This document shows, piece after piece, positions 1 through 11,929 of a DNA stretch of 64,000 bases. Below the pieces are notes generated by a model. The model was given only the letters and a program-made list of their open reading frames with translations, ran no database searches and was not told where the DNA came from. Numbering within the stretch: the stretch's first letter is position 1; each line of letters opens with the position of its first letter. Source of the DNA: Asterella californica (Eukaryota; Streptophyta; Marchantiopsida; Marchantiales; Aytoniaceae); the NCBI GenBank assembly GCA_036924285.1, contig JAYKYS010000017.1, positions 6,367,501 through 6,431,500 on the forward strand, written 5' to 3'. The position numbers and the translations under genes were made by a program.

Positions 1-2
1 CT

Positions 3-1560
3 CCAGACCAGCCCACGCCTACGAAAGTGGTGTCTGCCGCGCCCTTCTACTCGGTTAGTTGATGAGTCTTTTGCCCGGAATCCGAGCCTTTTCAATTCGC
101 TTTAGTCAGTGTAGATGAAGTGACTAACTGGGTTTCACTTTGCAGTCTTATCCGACCATAACGGATTATGTCAAGTCGTCTCTATATCGCTGGTGGGGTG
201 ACGCATTAATCTTCGATCTTGGAGCAGAAGAGAGCAGTTACATTGAGGTAGTGACATCTCCCAATAATCCGACAGGCGAAATTCGACAGTCCGTGGTAAA
301 GGGAACCGGCGGTCTGGTTCATGATCTTGCCTACTATTGGCCACACCACACACAAATTGCTGAACCTGCAGATTACGACCTTATGTTGTTTACAGTGTCC
401 AAGAGTACTGGACATGCGGGAACAAGGATAGGGTGAGTGAGCAAATTAAGACTATAAGTAGAGATGATGCTATAAGCCAGTGACCTAATTAACGGGCGTC
501 AACTAGTCTGCTTACTTCAGTCACTATCCAGATGGTAAATCCTCTTATGTATCGTTGTTTCTCTGGTTTGCAGCTGGGCAGTTGTCAAGGATAAAGTGGT
601 TGCGAAAAAGATGGCTAAATTTGTCGAGGTGAACACCATTGGTGTCTCCAAAGACGCACAGATTCGGGCTGCCCAAATTCTTCGAGTCGTAACCAAACAG
701 TACAGAAAATTGGGTGGAAAAATTCCTTATCCACGGGAGAAAGAGAGTTCTGCACAAATCGAGGAGCGAGTGGATGGGAAACAATTTTTTCATTATTTCG
801 GGGAGGAGATGTTATATAGATGGGAACTTCTTAGATCCGCACTCAAGAAGGGTACACGATTCAGCTGTCCAGAGTTTCAACCAACATGGTGTACATTCTT
901 CGGTGAAACTCGAATCCCCACACCTGGTACAACCACACTCAGTTTTACTTCTTCAACCGCTCTGATCGAGTTAGTTGAGGGCATGTTCTGGATTCTTTTG
1001 ACATTCTTTTGTGGTACATGCGGTCACTGTGTCTATTCCTCTTGAATGTATATAGTGTACGTAAGTGAGTTTACTTGCAACTTACTGTTCATGCGGCCAG
1101 TAACCGCTCATAAGAGCATGCATATACGAATTCTTGTTCTCTACGTCATAGTAAAGAGTCCAATGCGCCTGCCTGATCTGGATATTGGACGTTTTCATTT
1201 TCAGCGTTGACCTTGAGATCTTAGAAGATCTTGAGTAGTGTAGATCTTGGTGATGTTGGAACTGCATGATGCTTGTCGTGCCCAGTGATTTTATTTCATC
1301 TAGTTCTCGACAATGGATGGTTAAAAGCCACTTGCTTGACGACACTGTTGCTGAATATCTTCGCAGCTTTTGCCTGGCTGAGATGTAATGGGGTAGACGA
1401 CTGTGAACATTTCTTGAGGAAGAACGGCATTCTTACGAGGAGCGGTATCTATTTCGGTTCGCATGCGGGTTATGTGCGATTAAGCATGCTCGATCGACGG
1501 GCTAGCTTCGTTATTTTGGTGGATAGGTTAGGAAAACTGCAGTCAGCAAGTAATGAATGA
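3..1560 (+). CDS. TAA1: Tryptophan aminotransferase (TAA/TAR family), 3' part, four exons visible
   Basis: This PLP-dependent alliinase-fold enzyme converts L-tryptophan to indole-3-pyruvate, the first step of auxin synthesis. Exons read as 3-53, 146-432, 574-926 and 1367-1560; all introns are GT-AG and phases join (0, 2, 1). Visible family motifs are VVSAAPFYS/SYP across the first junction, TSPNNPTGE, DLAYYWPH, the PLP-lysine segment SKSTGHAGTRIGW across the second junction, VNTIGVSKDAQ, and FAWLR then LTRSG and YVRLSML in the last exon. The stop TGA is at 1558-1560. The N-terminus and EGF-like/alliinase start lie outside the window. No frameshift or stop is seen in the visible part, so it looks functional. 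The 440-bp last intron is the longest. Family assignment is firm; whether it is TAA1 or a TAR paralogue cannot be decided from this part. Confidence 0.93.
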
Positions 1561-2509
1561 CAGGAGCTTAACTCTAGGGTCTTACTATCAGCACTATGCA
1601 GTGGTGTATACAGAACCAAATGCAATTAGAATAATAGCGGTAGCATTAATTTCTCAAGTAACACTACTCTTCACTTGTGCTTGGTCAACATACTGCAGGC
1701 ACACCTGCATCTTCGAAGCTGCGGGTGGCTTGCCACAAGAACTTGCCCACTTACTAGATACAAAACCGGGCAGTTGATTCAAGTGCCTTTAAAGTACTTG
1801 AATCAACTGATGGTCGAAGTTTTCGTTGCCACTACCATGCTTGAAATGCCATGGCTAGCGCCGAGCATCATGTCCGCATTTTGGCAGTCGACAATTGATT
1901 TGATGAATGACTGGATTTGAAATATGACTTTGAGTGACAGGAGAAAATTTAGTCTTGTTGAAAATCATCATATGTTTCTTTTCGTGACGCGAGAGAAACC
2001 GGGCACTTTATTACCCGAGAGAGAAAACACACAACCTCACCCAGAGATTCATAGGCCGTGGGAGAAGGCTTACCACCCAGGGAGGACGACACCTAGAGTG
2101 GAACACCGAGGAGACACTAAGGAGACACTAAAGGCACGCAAAAGGATAAATCTTGATGATTAGTGTGGAAAGTGAGCCAACAACTAGGCTAGGACCGAGA
2201 CCAGAAAACGGAGTAACCACTTGGAACTTCGCGGATCGAAGTTAAACCCTTGTGACTTCCTCTCTCGCAAGCATACACCACTGTATTAACTAAACTATAC
2301 TTTTCTCCACTTTTTTAAAATTTAAAGATACAAAATCATATTATTCGCCATCACAGTATAGATATTTGATTGATATGTCTTGTATAATTAACAAACCATT
2401 ATTGGAAAGTTCAACAAAAGATCGTAATTTACGAAAAGTGAATTTGTTGATTTTAAGGTTACTAAGTTGAAGATGCTAGTTCAATTAACAAGCAGTACAT
2501 ATTTTTTCA
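1561..2509. other. Intergenic, TAA 3' flank passing into AT-rich repeat DNA
   Basis: Short open frames exist here (for example 1553-1777 and 1924-2163, plus strand) but none has recognisable motifs or splice structure. From about 2290 the base composition becomes strongly AT-rich, marking the change from gene flank to repeat DNA. A 14-bp snap-back hairpin lies at 1771-1809. Confidence 0.6.
1771..1809. repeat. Perfect inverted repeat, 14-bp arms, 11-nt loop
   Basis: CAGTTGATTCAAGT at 1771-1784 is the exact reverse complement of 1796-1809. It lies about 210 bp after the TAA stop codon. It could be a cruciform, a transposon footprint or a 3'-UTR hairpin; the sequence alone does not decide. Confidence 0.8.
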
Positions 2510-2816
2510 TTTAGTTACTGGAAACTGAATGGCAATGTTATACTCTTAACCATCATCATCTCAAACTTTAATGGAGATTACAATTTATGCTTTAGCTTTT
2601 TTATAGTTCCTAGTTCAGACCATGTCAAGGTACTCAGTCTGGTGATTTGACCTATATTTAATTTCATGACATTGATTTTCCAAAGTATTAGATTTCTAGT
2701 TGTATTAAGACAAAATGGATTCCCTAAGCTATAATCTCCCAGATATCTAATATCTCGGAGTCACACTGTCATGTATTCTATATCATTTTATCACAAATAC
2801 TAATATTAGCCTAGAG

Positions 2817-3140
2817 ACTTAGGGTTTGGGATTTAGGGTTTCCTAGGGTTTATGATTAATTTTTACTACTAGTAGGGTAATGGATTGTTAACGAGCTGAT
2901 AATCCTTAATATTATCAATATATCGATAAGTTAAAGTTTAACACTAAATTAAATAACCTATACACTTCAAATTCACATTTTAGGGTTTACTAAGGTTTGG
3001 AATTAACAAATTTTACTACTAGTAGGATAATGGATTACTAGCAAGCCAAAGTACCTAATAGTAGTGTAATGCATTTAATGTTACTATGATAGATTTCAAC
3101 ACTAATAGATTAGAGCTTTCGGGTTTACGAGTGTTTAGGG
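2817..3140. repeat. Interstitial telomere-like motifs in AT-rich DNA
   Basis: Several degenerate copies of the plant telomere unit TTTAGGG occur: a cluster at 2817-2852 with three GGGTTT steps, then isolated ones near 2982 and 3134. Around them the phrase TTTTACTACTAGTAGG-TAATGGATTA is repeated at about 2865 and 3010. The mirror copy is at about 51405-51720. It is too degenerate to be a working telomere; it may be a relic or a chance feature of an AT-rich LTR-like region. Confidence 0.5.
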
Positions 3141-3529
3141 TTATTAGCAAACAGAAGGGTTAGTTCTAAATGTAATAATGAGCGAACAGAAGACTTAGTA
3201 CTAAATATAATAATTAGGATAACCTTTATTAGCTTACAAAAGTACTTAGTAATGCTCATATATTAAATATTCAGATTATAGTACAAACGTTAAGGGAATA
3301 ACTTACTGTAGTAAGTTAAAAGAGACTTCAGACTAGAATTTTGCAGTTTAATGGGTTCAGGGTTACTATTGAGCTGTAGTACTAGCAAGTATACAACGTA
3401 ATAATTATATACCAGTATCCTAAAATTTAACCTGAAGTTTAACACTTTGTCCAAGTCTAAGAGTACTAGTAAGTGGGAGAATTGAAGCATTGATGTCATG
3501 AAACTAATAAAAAAATATAAATAAATTCA

Positions 3530-5000
3530 ATGATAAAAGTAAGAATGTCTAAAGGTGAAACAATGTCCGATTCTTTTAAGGATACACTTTTGATGTCGAG
3601 AGTAAATTACTATCGATGTCAAGACTTGAAAATATTTTCAATATATTCATAGAGAGTTCTACATGCTACATGCCCACATGCCAAGTGGCTTACCTCTCAG
3701 TATCCCATTTTGCTATAATTTCTGCAAAAGTATTACGTCCCTCCAACAATGAGAATGTCTTCAATTGTTTAGTATCATCCTTTGGAAGAGACTGCATAAG
3801 GAAGTTGATCTTCAAGATGTCAACAGAAGAAGTCTAGCTTCTCTGAATCGAGCAACACTGTTGCAATCATCCTTGGTGTGAACAAGTGATCAAATTATTT
3901 CAGCTGAGGTCCATGCATACCAATCAGACCTTATCGATGGGTCTGATCCTCAAACATGGCGATGGCGCATGTTTGAGGATCTACATGCGCCATCGCCATG
4001 CAGATCAAAAAATAGTTCACATAGTCAAATATGTACGTATTGCTAGAAAAGCAAAAGGTTCAACAGGTCAGGTATTATTACAATTATTAGAAAATTTGAG
4101 CCAGTTCTACCTATAACCTTGCTGGCCTGACAGATGATCAATCTAGTCCTCGCATCGAAGACATCACCATATGGTCATCCTGCTTGGGAAAAAAAACAGA
4201 AATCATCGATGAAAAATCATTCGTTTCTTCTCATCTTTACGTCGTATCTAAACCAGTGTGCAAAGACAAGAAATGCTTCTGAGAACTGTGAACACCTTAA
4301 GTCGCTCAGAAAAGCATATTTGATGTGAGTCATTGATGTGGAACTTGTACATTCTTCTATGAAAGAAATATCAATAACATTCTTCAGTCCAGAAGGAGAC
4401 AAATCAATAGAGATAGAGTTTTCAACACGATTCTTCACAAACAATAAAAAGTCTATTTTTAAAACACACTTTGGTTTCAGTAATGTGCTATCTAAGTGTG
4501 GAATGATGTCCTCTCTCAGCATCATCGACAACTTGTTGAAGTGGACATTTGTCAACGTATTAACACTCACAATCGATAAGTCTCTATATCCGACATGCAT
4601 CGGTTGCTCAATCACAGCACCATGGAACAAAGAAAGATCTTCACAAACTCCACCACTTGGTGAAAACTCCACAACATTTTTACAAAGAGTCTTTGTCTTT
4701 GTAGAAATGCGATCCTTCTGGACGATGATGATGTGGATGCATCCTGCCCAATCGAGGGTTGGCAGAATCTTGGCAATTAAGGTCGGGACTTACGCACAAG
4801 ATTCAACAGTTCCTCATGGTCTGTGTTATTCTTGGTGTACGGTGCTCTTCGATCTGACAAGCGGCTTGATAGCATCTAGGTCTAAAGTATCCTTTCTCTT
4901 TCGAGCGTTTGCATCTCCATGCCAAGAACCTTCTCCCGTTGTCATCCTTATACGTGTTTCAAAACTTATTTGTGACAAAGTTGAAATTGTTATATCCTGA
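3530..5000 (-). pseudogene. Unrecognised decayed gene, copy in A1
   Basis: The best open segment is 4217-4672 (151 codons), reading VVEFSPSGGVCEDLSLF near the start and ISIDLSPSGLKNVIDISF in the middle. Further coding-like pieces in other frames follow towards 3616, with phrases such as CGHVACRTLDEYIENIF. It lies downstream of the kinase remnant on the same strand, so the two may once have been one gene or one transposon cargo. No known domain was recognised. The right-arm copy (about 49780-50930) is open slightly further and ends after FFIDDFCFFSQAG. The long continuous frame kept in both copies suggests the segment once coded for protein. It is not a known transposase or gag as far as I can see. 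Confidence 0.5.
3945..4000. repeat. Two overlapping snap-back palindromes unique to A1
   Basis: 3945-3957 pairs with 3969-3981 (GATCCTCAAACAT), and 3955-3972 pairs with 3983-4000 (CATGGCGATGGCGCATGT). The matching place in A2 (about 50562-50610) has only one simple copy of this stretch. The left copy therefore looks as if a short piece was copied back and forth after the duplication. Confidence 0.75.
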
Positions 5001-5228
5001 TCTAACTTTCGAAAACATCAGGATCACAAAGTCATACTAAGTGTTTTGAAAAACAGGTAAATCATTTATCACAAAAATCTTTATTATAAAATTCACAAGC
5101 CGAGTTTGAAGAAAAACAAGGACATCTAATCGTTATTTTGAATCTTCATCTCTTGTAGAAAAAAGAACATTTTGTGCACATTACAGATTCTCTATTGGAC
5201 ATGTTCAATCAAATAGAGACATCTTCAT

Positions 5229-6250
5229 TTGATCTTCAAAAATCAACATCCAGTACAGCGTTGTTCTTCGAGGATATCCTTGAGCTTACGACGGATGAGT
5301 CATGAGTTGAATAGCTTAGCGCAAAGCTTCACCAATCTAAGATGGTGGATGTGCCGTTCGAGAATATTTCTTGGTATTTCAACTCGTTATACTCTTGTTC
5401 TTCTTGGAGAGTCATATTCATGAAATACTCTCCAGAAAGAATTCATGTGATATACACGAAGGCATATATGTCGAGCTCTCTTGTATAAAGAGTATGAACA
5501 AATGATCGTTCCAAGTCTCGCTTGACGAGCAGCTTTAACTTTCATCAACTCTGGAGCCATTCACGGTCTAGGATTATTTTTGTGCTCGTTGTAACGTATA
5601 CCATTTGGTCCAAGATTTCTTATTCAGACGAACATCATTGATCGAACAAACGTGTTGCGACGTGTTGCCAAACGTACTTGCCTCATAGTCCCATAATACA
5701 TCTCATTTGAAAATGCCCAAATAAGTTGCACAAATACATATCCAAATGTTACTGTTCGTGATCATACATAAATGGCGACCACGAAGCACTCACAAAGTAC
5801 ATTCAATCTGCAACATATACTTGTGAAATATCTTGATGGAGAGAATTTTCTCTGCATCGAACTGGTCTATCTATGTATCCTCAATTCGTATACGAACTTC
5901 TAGATCTGTTGAAAGTTGACCCCGAGTTTTATTCTCATCGATGATCCATTGTTCTATATTTCCACCATTCCAAAAGGAAAATAACAGAACTGGATTCCTC
6001 TCGTCATGAAGTGTACCCACTGAACGTACTATTCTTGTATGAGTCACTGGAAATTCTGTCAGTTCCTTCATCATGTCAGTCATACCGTCTCTCGACTTGA
6101 GTCATTTTGTCATATACTGCACGAATTGTTTTGCACCAAACTCCACAACCAGTGCAGCATCTCGAATTCCATAATTGTATACATCTCCATATATTCCATC
6201 ACCTACTCTTGTACTCTGATTCATCTTTCTCAAAGCATGAATTGGTGAAA
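5229..6250 (-). pseudogene. Decayed protein-kinase-like gene, copy in A1
   Basis: Read from high to low coordinates, the pieces follow kinase order. A glycine loop GDGIYGDVY is near 6190-6220, followed by GAKQFVQ holding a candidate ATP-site lysine. Next is 6083-5871 with IVRSVGTLHDERNPVLLF and NGGNIEQW (N-lobe and hinge-like). A C-lobe piece near 5560-5440 reads R-P-stop-M-A-P-E-L (APE motif) and then LDIYAFVYI (the D-x-Y-x-F-x-Y/G segment). Several stops and frameshifts separate the pieces, and the W before MAPEL is a TGA stop. No clear HRD or DFG piece was found, so most of the catalytic loop is missing or too decayed. It is a non-functional host-like gene carried in a repeat. Confidence 0.6.
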
Positions 6251-6413
6251 GTCATCGAATCTTGTTATCTGAAATCGGCTCGCATAGCTTCATTCTCCAA
6301 CATTCTTCCTTCATTTTGTAGACGTGAATCATCTTTGTCACACTTTTGCTTTTTGCCGACATAGACTTTAATAATCATTTCATGTCTTATTCACTTCAGA
6401 AGTGAAAAGAGCA

Positions 6414-6460
6414 TGTTTTAATAATGCACAAGTGTTTTGCACTTGTGCATTATTAAAACA
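6414..6460. repeat. Perfect hairpin, 21-bp arms, 5-nt loop
   Basis: 6414-6434 is the exact reverse complement of 6440-6460 around the loop TTTTG. A second small palindrome, TTCACTTCAGAAGTGAA, lies 8 bp to its left at about 6390-6406. The A2 copy (48170-48216) has the same arms with one mismatch, so the hairpin predates the duplication. It resembles the hairpin at 44665-44711 in arm and loop length but not in sequence. Confidence 0.85.
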
Positions 6461-6689
6461 ACTCGTTATTCAACCACAATTCGTACTCTTTCACCCAATC
6501 ATAAGTAAAATCATCTCCAATGCAATTCTCCGCAACTTTTCTTGAAATCTGTAAAAACAATGAAGAAGAAAAGAGTGAAAACGCTGAACTAAAATGAAAT
6601 AATGAATGAAAACTAAACCTCTTGCTTCATATGTAGGGAGGAGAGACACACTTCGAGCTATGGAGTCCATCATTAATCATTCTAAATGG

Positions 6690-8420
6690 ATATCTAAGAT
6701 TAGTCGTCCTAATAAGGACGACCAGATCTAATGGTCGGATCTGCTCGCATAGATCAAACTTAGAGCCACTGCCGTTCAAAGAAGAGTTCTACCATTTGAC
6801 ATTGGGTTCTATCTGAGTTCTTTAAACAGACGAGAAGGTTTGAGTGATGCATAGTTCAAAGAGATAAGAAGGAGGGCATATGATTACTTGTTACAAGATG
6901 GGTATCTTTGGAACTGTCCAAAGAGAAGAGATGGAGCACTTCTATGAGTTATAGATGATCTAAAAAAGTTTAGGGTTTAAGCAACAACAGATGAAAGAGT
7001 TTTAGAACACCTTGTAGACAAGACATCGAGGAACCTAAGCTACCTACATAGAATTAAAAGAATGATACTTGTGGAAAGATCTGTATCAAGATGTGGTGAG
7101 CTTTGTGAGCTCATGCTTGCATTGTCAGTTTTGCTCGAAGGTGTATTACAGAGATGGACTGGTGCTTGCTTATCTATCTAGTATTCACTTCTAATGAGTT
7201 CTTGATTTGATGATGATGCCTCCGAGGTTATGGGATGTGAGGTACTTGATGTTGGTCCGTGACGACCTCTCCAACTTAGTAGAAGGACGAGCTATGAGGA
7301 CGAAGACCACAGAAGAGATATGTAGGTTTGTTCTTGGAGATATTATCTATAGATATGGATCTATAGGAAAATTACTTGCAGATAGAGGAGAGTTACGTGG
7401 TACAAAAGTGAAAGAGCTCTTTGTCCAACACGGAGTGAAACTCAGACTCACTATGCCATGAATCCAGAGGAGATTGGTAAGAGCGAGCGGGGGCATCCAT
7501 TGATTGTTCAAGCCCTGATGAAGGCATGCGATGGTAGTATAGAGAGTGGTCTAGGTTACTCTCTTTTGCTCTGTGGACTGACAAGACGATTCATTGCACT
7601 ACTAATGCATACATAATCAATGAAATGATGCTGGGTCAAAAGTCAATTAAGCTAGTAGAGGAGGACTTTCTTACATAGGCTACTTTATCATGTGAATACG
7701 AAATGAATTGTGTACAGCTTCTTGCATTTCGTATCAAGCAGTTAGAACATAGGGAGGGGGATCTTCTAGAGGTATAATAGAAGCTGAAAAAGTCTCATCT
7801 CAAGAATAAAGACAGGTTTGACAAGACCCACAAGCTCTCACTAAAATCCATACACATTGGAGATTGGATTTTGGTGTATGACAATACTCTAGAGAACTAA
7901 CACTCCACGATTCGGAAATTTTCTAAGAGGTGGTTTGATCCATATGTTGTCTTAGAAGTATACCGGAATGCTACTTATTCTTTGCATGAGCTTGATAGTA
8001 CACATTTAAGGCTTATTGTCGTCGGGAAGCGTATCAAGTTGTTCAGAAGTAAAGGAGAATCTATTGAGGTAACCGGATTTTTGGAGTCAGACCAGATCAT
8101 GGATGCAGATCTTCTACCTGATGAAGACGTTGAAGAGAGTGATGGCAATTAGAGAGCCATGAGAACTAGTGGAAATGTTGGCACATATCGGAGGATGTGC
8201 ATGTTTGGAATGGAATGAATGGCGTGCTACGAGGCACCTCATACAATGAAACGGGTCTCCAAAAAATGCTCCAGTGTCATTTCCACAAGAAGCTGCACCC
8301 GAGCTTACCAAGTTGGGCAAGAGCTAAGCTAAGGCTGAGATAGACAAGCTACCCCCTAGCTTGAGTTAAAGTATCACATAAAAAAAGAATGAAAGTACCA
8401 GAATGCAGAGCTTGTTGAAG
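6690..8420 (+). pseudogene. Ty3/gypsy pol fragment: integrase and tail, into the LTR start
   Basis: The integrase core is seen at 7207-7461: DDLSNLVEG holds the first acidic residue, LADRGEL the second, and in a shifted frame just after, NPEEIGKSERGHP the third. Downstream pieces at 7540-8150 match the integrase C-terminal tail (HSGDW-like, YSLHELD, KLFKS) of the element at 25950-32030. From about 8270 the sequence TTGGGCAAGAGCTAAGCTAAGG is the gypsy LTR beginning. Many stops and frameshifts are present, so it is dead. It is fused at about 6690 to the kinase block on the other strand. Confidence 0.8.
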
Positions 8421-8559
8421 GTTCCAAAGTTCCTCTTGGTTCGGCTCGAAAGCTTTGATCCTTGGCAACTTCGACGTTACTGACATCGTACTCTAAGAAG
8501 ATCGCTGAATTCTCTAACGCAATAGACAACGCCTGAGATAGACTTTGTCTGAATGCAAT

Positions 8560-10680
8560 AGTCTTCGTCTGAAATTTCTCTCTTCTTCAAGACTCTCTCT
8601 CTTCCTCAAATTCTTCATCTTCATTCTCAACAATAGCAGGACCAGCAACCCTTGCCTCGTACTTGGCATCACCTAATTCATTAACACAAATAGCATCCAC
8701 CACTCCAACCATATGACTAGTTACTTGTTCTGCCAACACTTGTCTCTTTCTTTTCAAGATATCAGTTATCAACTCATGAAATCTCTTTTCGAGATACTAA
8801 GTACTTTTCGAAGAGAAAACTCCACTCTAGCATCTAGAATGCGTTGCTCCAGAATAGTACGCAAGTCTATTGTCATTTCAATGTCTACGGTCAATTTGTA
8901 AGCTGAAGCTTTCTCTTTCTCTTGTGCTGCAAACTTCTTTCTCTGCACTTTGTCAGTAGTAGTTGCCTCCTGTGACAAACCCTGTACACTTTTCATATGA
9001 TCTAGTGCAGGTGGTGGAATTGTACCGGTGGAAAGTATATCCTCTACAGTTAGGAAACCTATCAGTTGGTATCGATCCATATGATGATTGTTCCGCTACT
9101 CTTCTCCTCGTAATTCTCTGATGATCACCATCATCAGATGTTCTTGCATCTAAGTTAGAAACATCCCGCCGCCTCTTATCTTCTACAATTGCATCTTGTT
9201 TACTGCTCGCTTCCAAAACCGCTCGAACAAAAGTTGCATCTACAGAGTCTCTTCATCCAGTAGCTCTCCTAATGCTTTCTACACTTCTCTTCATCATTTC
9301 AATTGAAACTTCAGCAGCTTGCTCAACTATAGTTGGATTAGAGCACACCTCAACTCTCCCAGTATATACATCAACTTCTATAGCCCGCAGTCATTGTTGT
9401 AGTGTTCACACCAGTAAGTGCTGAGAGTAAACTCTTCATTCTTCTTCTTCCAAAATAAATGTTCAGAGGTTGTCATGTGGCGGTTAGATGCAACCTGTTG
9501 TTATGATAATCGATCACGCCCTCTCGCAAGACAACCGCTAAGTCTTGACAATCCTCTCTAGATGATTTGGACTGTCGCACCAAATACACTTCTTGGTAAA
9601 AGTTCCCTCTACAAGTCGAGCACCTTGTGCTACTGATCGCTGATCTCTTTTCAGATCTGCCATCTCAACTTTTAAATCTCTCAACTGTTGAGTGAGTTCT
9701 TCAATCAGGTTATGTTGATTCTGATTTTAAGTGCATGAGGTACCATCATAGGTGCTTGGTGGACTATCAGAAGAACTACAAGGACTTGAGGAAACACTCT
9801 CTGTTCTGACAAGGTCTCTAGTTGTCCAACTACTGTCATCGTGCCACGACGTTGTCTAGCAAGAGTAGATATTGCTTCTTCTACTCTTCTCTAATCAGAT
9901 GTAAATCCTCTCTCTTTTCCACGATCATCTAACATGAAACAAAGTCTATTTGCTGTAAACTCATATATAGTCCTCAAGAACAACTTTTTCTTCTTAGCAT
10001 CTAATGTTAACTTTTCATACCAGAAAGTTGTGAATACCTCTTTTCAAACTCACAATCAACTCATTAAGGTCAATGGTACGTCCAGGTTGACGCTCTATCC
10101 AATCAAGGAATGTCCTCCTGGTGACTCTATCCAAATCTTCTTCTAGAAACGCATTCCTCAACATACGTTCAAACAGAGTCCATCCTCCTAGATGTCTCTT
10201 CTGTAAATTTTTCACTTTTTGTCTGAACTCAAGAATGACAGTCAACTCAAAGCTCAAAATTATCTCAAATTAAGGTGCCCTCACCAGTTCCATCTCACCC
10301 ACATACTCCTATATGTACTTAGTAATATATGTACTTAGTAACGTCTTTGTCATCAAATCGTCCACATCTATCAACAACTGCTTGCACTGTCTTTGTAGAT
10401 TTCTGCTCAACTCCTCCAATTGCATGTTGTGGTTGAATCGGAACAGCCAACGCTTGAAGAATCTGAGCTGTATCAGCAGCATGATGTGCACTTGCTGCTG
10501 GAACTACAATAGGTCCCCCTTGAGCACCAACGCCATCTTAGCCAGTAGTCGCCTTGAGCAGCAGTCATCCTTGGACGACAACACCACGATTCATCTTCTT
10601 CACTCAATCTAACAAATTCTCCAAATCAATCACCCCAATTACTCTCAGTGAAAGCACCAAATGCCATGATGAGAGTCTTT
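8560..10680 (-). pseudogene. Ty3/gypsy gag remnant
   Basis: Read from high to low coordinates: 10257-10015 has GGWTLFERMLRNAFLEE and FLDWIERQPGRT, a gag segment shared with the element at 26220-26580. A zinc-knuckle-like stretch lies near 9560-9600, and 9216-8587 holds DHMKSVQGLSQEATTT and VDIEMTIDLRTILEQRIL, shared with 22800-23390. It stops at about 8560, just before the protease, at a junction with a plus-strand gypsy LTR. Frames are broken in many places. The same region is repeated, inverted, at 22080-23400. Confidence 0.8.
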
Positions 10681-10799
10681 CTTGAGGAGTGCGGACCTCT
10701 TGATTGTGATTGATTGTGAGATCGGTCAAAACAGAAAAACAGATTGTTATCAACGATCAGAACTCAAATACGATCTCTTGCACTCACCAAGATCAATCA

Positions 10800-11865
10800 A
10801 ACATTCCAATTTGTATAAATAAGCTTCTCAAGGCTCAAGAAACTTTATTCTTCTCTCAATTTCACCGTCAACGTGTTCAGTAAGCAAATTCTTCTCCACT
10901 CTCTCTCGTGCGCGTCTCTCCTCTCTTAGTTCAGTTTTCTGTAATGATCCATGAACTATCTCTGCACGTCGATTTATCTAAAAACTCAAGAGGGTCTTTA
11001 TGTCATACACACACTCACTTATCAAGCATCCCCCTTGCTAAGCAGCTCTCTAGCCAAGCTAATCCATTGTTAAATAAACACTTCTCAACCCTCGATGTCA
11101 TCTTCATGCAACTCAGATTATGAGCCAAGCCACGATTTTAGAGCCTAGGTCACAACTACAAGACCACCCCACAGGGCTTACAACCCTCCCATAGCTGTAT
11201 CAAGTATCTCCGAATTCATAATCTTTGTTGCATGCGGAGGCTTAGGCCAGGAAGTCCACGTTTAAGGAGGATACCAGTCCCCCGTCCCTAGATGTGCAGG
11301 ACGTAGCGACACACCCAACATAGACTCCATCCAGGAGGTCAACATGTTGAGATAAAAAACATGAGTCATGAGGATGTGATCCAAGTACCTCTTCTTCCTA
11401 GGTGGGCATCTTTTTCACTGAGGTAGCTCCTCTTTCCATTTAATACAAAGAGGAGACTTGTACACATACTTACAGAATTTGCTTTTATCTTCGTTGCTAG
11501 CTTTTTGGATGCTACTTCCACTATACATCTTTGTTTCTAGTGGCAAAAGAACCAAAACTATACTACTCAAGAACATGTACCTGTTGATGTCATCGGATAA
11601 TGAACATGAGTCACAAACAGAAAGGACAGAGTTTTCTCTTTTGTCACTTTCTTAAACTAGAAATGACGTAAACATCTATGTGTAACCTTATCTCGCATAA
11701 GTGAAGACATGTGCCTGCTCTAATCAAGAAAAGCTCTACATGGTACCTTTGTAACTTCTTAGTCATTCTTCGGAATATAAGCTAAGGGGTAACTTGTCTA
11801 GCTTGACCCTAGCTTAGCACATGCCCAACTTAACAAGCTCCTAGGAAGCTTCTTTTACAACTACG
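10800..11865 (-). mobile_element. Gypsy long terminal repeat, minus orientation
   Basis: The block starts (minus strand) near 11865 with a stretch whose core GCTAAGCTAGG..AAGCTA..CCCCTTAGCTT matches the LTR starts at 8270 and 32060. It runs past 11390-11100, which matches 21740-22050 and, more weakly, 32500-32760. It precedes the minus-strand gag at 8560-10680, as expected for a 5' LTR. The exact TG..CA ends could not be fixed by eye. Confidence 0.6.
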
Positions 11866-11929
11866 TACCCAGTGAAAGAAAACTTCTTTTTGGTACCAAC
11901 TTTCACTGTACAAACCCTTATGCAACAGA

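Larger units (their letters stand above)
2510..8600. repeat. Long inverted repeat A, left arm (A1)
   Basis: This block matches 46207-52028 in reverse complement along nearly its whole length, with only point differences and a few indels. Matching landmarks are 3290-3499 with 51039-51248, 4217-4672 with 49965-50462, 5871-6083 with 48547-48744, and 8114-8320 with 46481-46705. The outer edge is near 2510, where the copies stop matching after TTTCCAGTAAC. The inner edge is near 8600, next to a stretch containing CTTCAAGACTCTC. The left arm keeps about 170-265 bp of gypsy pol (roughly 6690-6950) that the right arm lacks. Arms are separated by about 37.6 kb. Extent is by eye; exact identity was not computed. 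Confidence 0.88.

Noticed and set aside
596..1045. Treating the frame to 1045 as the TAA end
   Set aside because: Family sequence stops at TPG (926), where a GT donor lies, and resumes at FAWLR in 1367; the rest is intron.
7393..7584. Minus-strand open frame over the integrase
   Set aside because: It overlaps the plus-strand integrase that has clear motifs; the same shadow occurs at 47218-47409.
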